DNA of 64,000 nt from Candidatus Latescibacterota bacterium (lineage in GTDB: Bacteria > Latescibacterota > UBA2968 > UBA8231): NCBI GenBank assembly GCA_022820485.1, contig JAJEFJ010000103.1, forward strand, positions 1-64,000. Reading direction: 5' to 3'. The notes under the pieces are model-generated. The model saw only the letters and a program-made list of their open reading frames with translations. It ran no database searches and was not told where the DNA came from. This document shows positions 8,926 through 15,265 of this stretch, piece by piece; within the stretch, counting starts at the first letter, position 1, and each line of letters opens with the position of its first letter. Both the position numbers and the translations under genes were made by a program.

Positions 8926-9156
8926 TTAATCCAAATCGAGATGTTGGGTCGCCAAGGGTTCGGGAATCTCAAAATCCGGATCTGGACCAAACATATCCCA
9001 GAAGCCATCGGCCCATTCGCTTTGTTCGAGTGGTTCCAAAATGACCGCATCGCCTTCCTTGCGGATCTTGACCTCAGTCCCTACGAAGCGAAACGCCTTG
9101 GGCAGCCGAACAGCCTGGGACCGTCCATTCTGAAACAATTTCGCCGTAGATTCCAC
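8926..9156 (-). CDS. vapB: VapB-type antitoxin, AbrB-like
   Basis: The start is the GTG at 9156, because AAAGGAG lies 7 bases upstream and the product then begins (M)ESTAKLFQNGRSQAVRLPK, the canonical start of an SpoVT/AbrB swapped-hairpin DNA-binding domain. A longer in-frame start at 9210 would put that ribosome site inside the coding region. The 76-residue protein ends in an acidic tail (DPDFEIPEPL) of the kind that wraps the PIN toxin. VapB neutralises VapC and represses its own operon by binding an inverted repeat; a perfect one lies at 9198-9219. Confidence 0.92.
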   Translation of the reverse strand: MESTAKLFQNGRSQAVRLPKAFRFVGTEVKIRKEGDAVILEPLEQSEWADGFWDMFGPDPDFEIPEPLATQHLDLD

Positions 9157-9197
9157 GTTGCTATCTCCTTTTAACGCTAACATCATCCGAACGCGAT

Positions 9198-9219
9198 TGA
9201 TATATACCAATATATATCA
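9198..9219. promoter_or_regulatory. Perfect inverted repeat, likely vapBC operator
   Basis: TGATATATA (9198-9206), a four-base spacer, then its exact complement TATATATCA (9211-9219). It lies 41 bases upstream of the vapB GTG and overlaps the probable -10 region, with a TTGCTA -35-like box further upstream on the minus strand. Position and symmetry fit autoregulation by the VapBC complex. Confidence 0.7.
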
Positions 9220-9267
9220 CGGTCCATATAGATAGCAAATTAAACTCGGTGTCTCCATTGGGCTGTG

Positions 9268-9321
9268 CTAGGCGACTTTCATGGAGAGCTTTTCGCAGAA
9301 GCGGGGAGGATGCAGGCGGGT
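9268..9321 (-). pseudogene. Duplication scar: copy of the VIT-vWA gene's upstream region and first codons
   Basis: Directly after the stop of leucine-rich-repeat copy 2, the minus strand reads CCCGCCTGCATCC..CTTCTGCGAAA, then CTCTCC, then ATGAAAG. The same layout follows copy 1 (CCCACCCGCATCC..CTTCAGCGAAA..ATGAAAG), where that ATG starts the VIT-vWA gene. In this copy the frame stops after four codons (ATG AAA GTC GCC TAG). It therefore marks a tandem duplication that once extended into a second VIT-vWA gene, now lost. Confidence 0.6.
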
Positions 9322-11091
9322 TTAGTAGCGAACCTCAACCCCTCGGGCTTGCAGGGCGGGTATCTGTTCGGTGAGGGCTCGGTCGCTGAGGGGGTTGTTT
9401 TCCACGTCCACCGCAGTGCCTTCGCCCAAGCCGGGGTTGGCGACTAAGGGAGCCAAGTCTTCAATCTGGTTAGAGCCTAGTTCCAACCGTGTCAGGTTAG
9501 TCAAATTAGCTAGTGGGCTTACATCCGCAATCTGGTTAGAATACAGTGCCAACCGTGTCAGATTAGTCAAGTTAGCTAGTGGGCTCACATCCGTAATCTG
9601 GTTATACCCCAAGAGAAGTTCTGTAAGTTTAGTCAAGGTGGCCAGCGGGCGCACATCGGTAAGCTGGTTGCCGTCCATATCCAACCGTGCCAGGTTCGTC
9701 AAGGTAGCTAGTGGGCTCACATCCGCAATCCGATTATACCACAGAATTAGCCCAGTAAGCTTGGTCAAGGTGGCCAGTGGGCTCACATCGGCAATCCGAT
9801 TATCACCCAGTTCCAGCCAAACAAGGTTGGTCAAGGCGGCCAGCGGGCGTACATCGGCAATCTGGTTGTCAAGCAGTCCTAGCACAACAAGATTGGTCAG
9901 GGGGGCCAACGGGCGTACAGAGGTAATCTGATTGTAAGTCAGACTTAGCGTTTTTAACTTGGTCAAGCCGGCCAGCGGACGCACAGTGGTGAGCTGGTTG
10001 AAGCCAAGAATTAGCGTTTCAAGGTTGGTCAAGGCGGCCAGTGGGCGCACATCGGTAAGCTGGTTGTTGTCAAGAAGTAGCGTTTTTAACTTGGTCAAGG
10101 CAGCGAGCGGGCGCACATCGGTAAGCTGGTTTTTGTAAAGACTTAGCGATTCAAGGTTGGTCAAGGCGGCGAGCGGGCGCACATCGGTAATATCGCATCT
10201 TTGTAAAAACAAAGTTTTCAAGGCTACAAGATGCTCAATGCCCGCCAAACTGTAAAAACTACTGTCGGAGATAGAGAGTTCGATTAGGGAAGCGGCTTCT
10301 GACAGAGTAATAGGCCCCTTTCGTCGGCCCAAAGCCGCCAATACCCACTGCTCTAGATTCGGGTCTTCAAACAATAAGGCGAAAGAAGTGGAGAGGATAA
10401 CCGTGCGCTCTGGTAGAGCAAGGTCGCTCTTGAATACTTGTGCATTCAGGAATAGCCCCACGGAAGTGTTGATTTCTTCCAATGCGGGCCTCGCTTGGTC
10501 TTGGAGGTAATCGATCAGCCTCTCTATAGATTCCAAGGGGTCCAAATCAACTGCTAAGACAGTGAGGGTATCGATTCGCACCGCCACTTGTCCGGTTTTC
10601 CCCGGCCAGTGTTGCTGCAGAAACCTCGCCATCTCCTCTGGGCTGCTCAGCCGGATTGCCTCCACCGACTTCAGTAGAACTTCAGCATCCGCGGCAATGT
10701 GCCAATCAATGGGCATGAGACCTGCTGGCAAGTCGGCGGCTTTCTTGGGCTTCAGCGTCAGGCGCAAGAGCTCGCCATCGGCCCGAGTCCAAACCAGCGT
10801 CTCCTGCACCCCTCCGACTGGATCGACGCAGTGAATCGCCACCAAGCTGTCGGGTCGGCCTTGGTATTCGACCCGAATGCCAGTTAGCGCCTCTCCTGCT
10901 TCATCAACCAAGTGTAGCCACAGGCCGCGCGGGTACTGCGGCGACTCGATCAGCACGTGGCCGTCGGCATTGCTTTGTGCCACTGCTCGGCCGGTGCTAT
11001 CGACGCCGGTGGCGAAGAAGAGTTCGGTCTGCGCCGTCGCCGTAGAGGCTAGGGCTAGGAGGATTATAGATCGAAGGATCGCCGTGCCCAT
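9322..11091 (-). CDS. Secreted leucine-rich-repeat protein, copy 2
   Basis: This 589-residue paralogue of the 7279-8502 product has a signal peptide (MGTAILRSIILLALASTATA), the same N-terminal region (FFATGVDSTGRAVAQSNADG), and a much longer array of about 13 leucine-rich repeats of 22 residues (about residues 285-560). Each repeat has the form LTNLxxLxLxxNQITDV followed by RPLA or SPLA, and the protein closes with a cap ending ARGVEVRY. The repeats are highly similar, which suggests recent expansion within the gene. It would form a curved binding surface outside the cell or in the periplasm. The partner is unknown. The product of copy 1 is the best guide to its conserved parts. Confidence 0.82.
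   Translation of the reverse strand: MGTAILRSIILLALASTATAQTELFFATGVDSTGRAVAQSNADGHVLIESPQYPRGLWLHLVDEAGEALTGIRVEYQGRPDSLVAIHCVDPVGGVQETLVWTRADGELLRLTLKPKKAADLPAGLMPIDWHIAADAEVLLKSVEAIRLSSPEEMARFLQQHWPGKTGQVAVRIDTLTVLAVDLDPLESIERLIDYLQDQARPALEEINTSVGLFLNAQVFKSDLALPERTVILSTSFALLFEDPNLEQWVLAALGRRKGPITLSEAASLIELSISDSSFYSLAGIEHLVALKTLFLQRCDITDVRPLAALTNLESLSLYKNQLTDVRPLAALTKLKTLLLDNNQLTDVRPLAALTNLETLILGFNQLTTVRPLAGLTKLKTLSLTYNQITSVRPLAPLTNLVVLGLLDNQIADVRPLAALTNLVWLELGDNRIADVSPLATLTKLTGLILWYNRIADVSPLATLTNLARLDMDGNQLTDVRPLATLTKLTELLLGYNQITDVSPLANLTNLTRLALYSNQIADVSPLANLTNLTRLELGSNQIEDLAPLVANPGLGEGTAVDVENNPLSDRALTEQIPALQARGVEVRY
9445..10215 (-). repeat. In-frame 66-base tandem repeats coding leucine-rich repeats
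   Basis: About a dozen units of 66 bases, each coding one 22-residue repeat, recur with blocks such as GGTCAAGGCGGCCAGCGGGC and CACATCGGTAAGCTGG nearly unchanged (plus-strand reading). Neighbouring units are more alike at the DNA level than protein selection alone requires, so the array is open to expansion or contraction by recombination. Confidence 0.75.
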
Positions 11092-11271
11092 GAGGAGATG
11101 CCTTATTTGTTCAGCAGAGCAATAGCTGGTTCAACGGCAGGGCAATCGAGGCTTTATTGTATGCAAATCGACCATGGCTTGAACGATAATCAACCACGAT
11201 AAGATCGTCAATTATCGGGGAGCGGGCCGGGAGGAGTTGGGCCTTTCAGGTCCGAACGACCGCGTACTTTG

Positions 11272-12180
11272 TCAAGAACTAGATTGCCGCTTCCGCAAGC
11301 CCTCTTGGAGAAAGACCTCACGGTTGGGAAAGTTGCCGGGCAGGGTAAAGCCGCCGTCAACGGCGATAAGCTGGCCGGTCATGTAGGGAATTTGCGTGAA
11401 GGCGTAGGCGGCGAAGGCGATGTCCTCGGGGCGTCCGATACGGCGAATGGGTTGGGAACCGCCTTCGGCCATCAGACCGTAGATCTCGGCGACGGTGAAT
11501 TCGCGGCCCGATTGCGGATCTTCCACGCCCGAGGGGCGGCTCGTCAGCGGCGTATCGACGACGCCGGGGCGCAGGGCGTTGACCGTGATGTTGTGCGGTC
11601 CGCCGTCGAAGGCCGCTCCGGCGACCACGTGATTGAGGCCGGCTTTGCTGACGCCATAGGGAATGCGGGTACTCTCGGGGGCGATATCCGAAATGGAGGT
11701 AATCAAGAGGATGCTGCGGTGGAAGGGATCGGCTTCTTGTGCGGCTTGTTCGACCATGTGCTTGAGGGCGCGTTGGGCCAGCCGGTAGGCCCCCATGAGG
11801 TTGAGGCTGAGGACTCGGGCCATCTCCTTGTCGAGGTGCTCGACCGGGGTGTCGCTGAAGCGATGGCGGACGAGTTGGCCCTGTTCGTCGGCCACGTAGT
11901 TGGCCACGCCGCTGTTGCTGACTGCCACGTCGAGGCGACCGAAGTGCGCGAAGGTGCGGTCCACTAAGTCGAAAGGAGCTTCTGGCTGCGAAAGATCGGC
12001 ACCGAGGACTAGGGCTTTGACACCGTGCTCAGTGCGAATGGTGTCAGCGATCTGGGCGGCGCGCTCCTCGCCGGCGTTGTAGTGGACCACCACGTCGTAG
12101 CCTTGAGCGGCGAATTGGCGGACGATGGCCGCGCCAATCCCGCTCGAAGAGCCCGTGACCAAGCAAGCCGGGCGCAACAA
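11272..12180 (-). CDS. Short-chain dehydrogenase/reductase
   Basis: I place the start at TTG 12180, 4 bases after the E1-beta stop and just before the Rossmann strand CLVTGSSSGIGAA. Upstream the frame only shadows the E1-beta gene. The 302-residue product has the NAD(P) motif TGSSSGIG, NSGV in place of NNAG, and the catalytic pair YGVSK, all typical of classical SDR enzymes. It is some 40 residues longer than most because of an insertion after SGVANYVADEQ and a basic tail. Its place behind two dehydrogenase E1 genes suggests a shared pathway of 2-oxoacid or ketone/sugar oxidation, but the substrate cannot be told. Confidence 0.85.
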   Translation of the reverse strand: MLRPACLVTGSSSGIGAAIVRQFAAQGYDVVVHYNAGEERAAQIADTIRTEHGVKALVLGADLSQPEAPFDLVDRTFAHFGRLDVAVSNSGVANYVADEQGQLVRHRFSDTPVEHLDKEMARVLSLNLMGAYRLAQRALKHMVEQAAQEADPFHRSILLITSISDIAPESTRIPYGVSKAGLNHVVAGAAFDGGPHNITVNALRPGVVDTPLTSRPSGVEDPQSGREFTVAEIYGLMAEGGSQPIRRIGRPEDIAFAAYAFTQIPYMTGQLIAVDGGFTLPGNFPNREVFLQEGLRKRQSSS

Positions 12181-12184
12181 CAGC

Positions 12185-13168
12185 CTAACCTCGCTGGGAG
12201 AGGACGGTCTCGACGATGCGTTCTTGGCTGGGAATGGTCGGCATCTCGAGGGTGGGGCTGAAGGGAATGGGCACGTCGGCCGCGCCGATGCGCAAGACGG
12301 GGGCGTCGAGCCAATCGAATGCCTCGGCGTTGAGGATGGAAGCGAGCTCGGCCGTAGTGCCGTAGCGCTCGACACCTTCGTCAATTACCACCGCATAGCC
12401 GGTCTTGCGCACCGAGGCGAGCAGGGTCTCCTTGTCCAGCGGCACGAGGGTGCGCGGATCGACGACCTCGGCTTCTAGGCCTTGGGCGGCGAGGTCGTCC
12501 GCTGCGGCTAGGGCTAGGCCGACCATGCTGGAGGTGGCGACGAGGGTCAGGTCGGTGCCAGTGCGTTTGATCTCGGCCTCGCCAAAGGGGATGAGGAAAT
12601 CGTCTTCTTCTGGCACGGGACCGGAGTCGTTGTACATCATCTTGTCTTCGAAGAACAGCACGGGATTGTCGTCGCGGATCGCAGTCTTGAGTAGGCCCTT
12701 GGCGTCGCGCGGCGTCGCCGGGATGGCGACTTTGAGGCCGGGGATATGGGCGAAAAGCGCGTGCAAGCTCTGCGAGTGTTGCGCGGCTGAAGACCGCCCG
12801 GCTCCCATCGACAGCCGGATCGTCAGCGGAACCTTGCACTGGCCACCCGACATGTAGCGGATCTTGGCGGCTTGATTGACGATCTGGTCCATGGTCAGCA
12901 GCGAAAAGTCGCCGAACATCAGCTCGCACAGCGGGCGCATGCCGGTCATGGCGGCTCCGACGCCGAGACCGATGTAGCCCGCCTCGGCAATGGGAGTGTC
13001 GATGACGCGCTCAGCGCCGAACTCCTCGAACAGGCCCTCGCAGCATTTGAAGATGCCGCCGGAGGCCCCCACATCCTCACCCATGAGAAAGACGGTCTCG
13101 TCGCGGCGCATTTCCTCGGCCGTGGCCAGGCCGATTGCCTCTCTAAACAGCATGTCCCGATCAGGCAT
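12185..13168 (-). CDS. 2-oxoacid (pyruvate/acetoin-type) dehydrogenase E1 subunit beta
   Basis: The ATG at 13168 (MPDRDMLFREAIG) overlaps the end of the E1-alpha gene by 8 bases and matches the usual start of the family, giving 327 residues. E1-beta pairs with E1-alpha to bind thiamine diphosphate and decarboxylate a 2-oxoacid. Family features include FLMGEDVGASGG, DTPIAEAGYIGLGVGAA (with the glutamate that activates thiamine) and the C-terminal transketolase domain with VVDPRTLVPLD. No E2 or E3 gene lies beside it, which differs from complete pyruvate or acetoin operons, so those subunits must be encoded elsewhere or the pair serves a different acceptor. Confidence 0.93.
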   Translation of the reverse strand: MPDRDMLFREAIGLATAEEMRRDETVFLMGEDVGASGGIFKCCEGLFEEFGAERVIDTPIAEAGYIGLGVGAAMTGMRPLCELMFGDFSLLTMDQIVNQAAKIRYMSGGQCKVPLTIRLSMGAGRSSAAQHSQSLHALFAHIPGLKVAIPATPRDAKGLLKTAIRDDNPVLFFEDKMMYNDSGPVPEEDDFLIPFGEAEIKRTGTDLTLVATSSMVGLALAAADDLAAQGLEAEVVDPRTLVPLDKETLLASVRKTGYAVVIDEGVERYGTTAELASILNAEAFDWLDAPVLRIGAADVPIPFSPTLEMPTIPSQERIVETVLSQRG

Positions 13169-14171
13169 ATATATCCTCAAAAGCTTGTTCTGGCGGGGGG
13201 AAGTCGGCTTCTTTGCCGAATTCAATGGCGTCGAGGACCTCGCTCTCCACTTGTTCGTACAGGGCGTCGAGCTCGGCCTGTTTGGCGACCCGGTTGGCGA
13301 CCATGTACTGACCCAATAGGCGAATGGGGTCCTTGTTTTCAGACCACCAGCCGACCTCGTCGCGGGTGCGGTAGGTCTGGGCGTCGCCGACGTGGTGCCC
13401 GTGGTAACGGTAGGTTTTAGCTTCGATCAGGCTCGGGCCGTCGCCCTTGCGAGCCTTGTTTACGGCGGCGGTTACTTTTTCGTACATCTCCAGTACATCG
13501 GCCCCATCGGCGATGATCCCTTCAAGACCGAGTCCTTTGGCGCGGTCGGCAATGTCGGTGACGCCGGTGACGCTTTCGTAGGGGGTGTGCTCGCCGTACT
13601 GGTTGTTCTCGCAAATGTAGACGACCGGCAGGTTCCAGACGACGGCCATGTTGATTGTTTCGAGCATGATGCCTTGGTTGGCCGCGCCGTCGCCGAAGAA
13701 GCAGACGCCCACTTGATCGCTGCCGCGTAGCTTGGACGACAGGCCAGCGCCGGTACAGATGCCGAAGCCGCCACCGACAATGCCATTGGCGCCGAGGATG
13801 CCCAGCGACATATCGGCGATGTGCATGGACCCGCCCTTGCCGCGACAATAGCCGGCTTCCTTGCCCATGATTTCGGCCATCATGCGGTCGAGTTGGCCGC
13901 CTTTGGCCAGACAGTGTCCGTGGCCGCGGTGGGTGCTGGTGATGTAGTCGTCGTCGCGCAGGGCCGCGCAAGCGCCGACGGCCACGCCTTCCTCGCCGAT
14001 GTAGAGATGGGCCAAGCCGGGCATCAGGCCGCGGGTATAGACGTCCCAGACGTGTTCTTCAAAGAGGCGGATCTCGGACATCTTGCGGTACATAAACCAC
14101 AGTTTGTCGGGCTTGGCTCGGAGCTTGGTTTTCTTTGCTTTGGGTTTTTTGCGGGCAGTTGTCTTTGCCAT
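13161..14171 (-). CDS. 2-oxoacid (pyruvate/acetoin-type) dehydrogenase E1 subunit alpha
   Basis: The 336-residue subunit carries the thiamine diphosphate motif beginning GDGAANQG (160) and ending ENN (188-190), plus the THRGHGH segment (80-86) and YRYHGHHVGD near the phosphorylation-loop region. The first 20 residues are unusual: MAKTTARKKPKAKKTKLRAK is a lysine-rich tail absent from most PdhA/AcoA proteins, perhaps for contact with nucleic acid, membrane or E2. It heads a three-gene set with E1-beta and the SDR gene, all on the minus strand. Pyruvate and acetoin enzymes cannot be separated by sequence reading alone. Confidence 0.93.
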   Translation of the reverse strand: MAKTTARKKPKAKKTKLRAKPDKLWFMYRKMSEIRLFEEHVWDVYTRGLMPGLAHLYIGEEGVAVGACAALRDDDYITSTHRGHGHCLAKGGQLDRMMAEIMGKEAGYCRGKGGSMHIADMSLGILGANGIVGGGFGICTGAGLSSKLRGSDQVGVCFFGDGAANQGIMLETINMAVVWNLPVVYICENNQYGEHTPYESVTGVTDIADRAKGLGLEGIIADGADVLEMYEKVTAAVNKARKGDGPSLIEAKTYRYHGHHVGDAQTYRTRDEVGWWSENKDPIRLLGQYMVANRVAKQAELDALYEQVESEVLDAIEFGKEADFPPPEQAFEDIYA

Positions 14172-14235
14172 GTATGCTATCTCCGGCAGTTTTCGTTGGG
14201 CAAAAAAATAAGCGGGGTGGGTCCGCTATCGTCAA

Positions 14236-14282
14236 GCGCGAAAAAGCCGGGAAACCCGTAGGGCGTCCCGGCTTTTTCGCGC
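14236..14282. terminator. Strong hairpin between ferredoxin and E1-alpha genes
   Basis: A perfect 17-bp stem (14236-14252 with 14266-14282) has a 13-base loop. The stem contains GCCGGGA with internal A5/T5 tracts. It lies just after the ferredoxin stop on the minus strand and before the E1-alpha gene, so it would end the ferredoxin transcript. Confidence 0.85.
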
Positions 14283-14297
14283 AAAGGGGCGCGCGTC

Positions 14298-14612
14298 CTA
14301 GCTGGTTTTTTCGAATTCGGCCGCGTGTTCCTGCTTCCACTCGTTCCATTCGTCGGCGTCGTCGCGCAGCTCAAAGTACTTGGTGTTGATCTCGACGAAG
14401 CGGTCTTGATCCTCGGGCATGTCCTCTTCGGCGAAGATCGCCTCGACCGGGCACTCTGGTTCGCAGGCGCCGCAATCGATGCACTCGTCCGGATCGATGT
14501 AGAGCATGGGTTCGCCTTCGCCGTCGATCGGATGGATGCAATCGACTGGGCAAACCTCGACGCAGGCCTTGTCTTTGACGTCGATGCAGGTTTCAGTGAT
14601 GTAATAAGCCAT
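14298..14612 (-). CDS. Ferredoxin, 7Fe-8S type
   Basis: A 104-residue electron carrier with cysteines at 9, 17, 21 and 25, then CIDCGACEPECP (44, 47, 50, 54). The second position of the first cluster motif is V12 rather than cysteine, the pattern of a [3Fe-4S] plus [4Fe-4S] ferredoxin (FdxA-like). The C-terminal 45 residues are acidic with aromatic residues, also typical of FdxA. It lies on the same strand downstream of the siroheme reductase and its small partner, so it is a reasonable electron donor for them, though a 69-base gap separates it from the nearer gene. It ends before a strong terminator. Confidence 0.93.
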   Translation of the reverse strand: MAYYITETCIDVKDKACVEVCPVDCIHPIDGEGEPMLYIDPDECIDCGACEPECPVEAIFAEEDMPEDQDRFVEINTKYFELRDDADEWNEWKQEHAAEFEKTS

Positions 14613-14680
14613 GGGTTCCTCCCAATAGGTGATGCTATTGCTTCATTGCTTCTCTGATTATAGAGGCCACTTTGTCCCTG

Positions 14681-15259
14681 TCAAGCGGCGAGATTGCCCA
14701 GCAGGGTCGCTGTGTCGGCATTGGTTTGGCAGCGTATTCTCAGGTTGAGGCGCAGCTCGGGGGCGGGGTCGCGCTCTACTGCGTACTCGGCACCGGCGAA
14801 GAGCTGGGCGAGTACCGGGTCGAGGGCGGCCCGCAGGGTGTTTTCGTCGTCGTCGTCGTTAGTTGCATTGAGGCGATCGTTGGCTACTAGGAACACGTAG
14901 CCGCTGCGGAATTTGACTTTGCCCGCTAGGCTGGGCTCTTGTTCGAGGCGTCGGCAGGCGGTGAGCGCCGCTTTGAAAGCAGTGGCAAGTCGCTCGGTCA
15001 GGTCGCCGTCGGCGGGTTGTTTGCGCGAGTAGAGCAAGCCCATCTCGGCGCTGTGGTTGTCGAGGCTGTAGTTGGCTTCGTGGCCGACGAGCAGGGTCAG
15101 CGGTCCTTCGTCTAGGTGGCTGTAGTCGGCCACGTCGATGAGGACTTCGTCTGGGGTAGTAGGGATCCAGCTATTGAAGACGCGAAAAGCCTCTTCGGCC
15201 GATAGGGACTTGGGGTCTTCGAGATAGAATTTGACGTTGATGCGCTGTAGAGATTCCAT
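14681..15259 (-). CDS. Unrecognised protein paired with siroheme reductase
   Basis: A 192-residue soluble protein with no signal peptide or membrane segment and no family I recognise. It contains WIPTTPDEVLIDVADYSHL near the start, a GLLYSRKQ segment in the middle, an acidic run NDDDDENT at about 133-140, and a conserved-looking end LRIRCQTNADTATLLGNL. It starts 6 bases after the reductase stop, so the two are almost certainly co-translated. That suggests an accessory or maturation role for the reductase, which is inference from position only. Confidence 0.6.
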   Translation of the reverse strand: MESLQRINVKFYLEDPKSLSAEEAFRVFNSWIPTTPDEVLIDVADYSHLDEGPLTLLVGHEANYSLDNHSAEMGLLYSRKQPADGDLTERLATAFKAALTACRRLEQEPSLAGKVKFRSGYVFLVANDRLNATNDDDDENTLRAALDPVLAQLFAGAEYAVERDPAPELRLNLRIRCQTNADTATLLGNLAA

Positions 15260-15265
15260 AGAGAC

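Noticed and set aside
9445-10215. Regular repeats that could suggest a CRISPR array or satellite DNA
   Set aside because: The 66-base period encodes 22-residue leucine-rich repeats in one frame; there are no constant repeats with unique spacers and no cas gene.
12185-12384. N-terminal extension of the SDR protein up to 12384
   Set aside because: The extra 68 codons are a proline/serine-rich shadow of the E1-beta gene; the Rossmann start fits the TTG at 12180.
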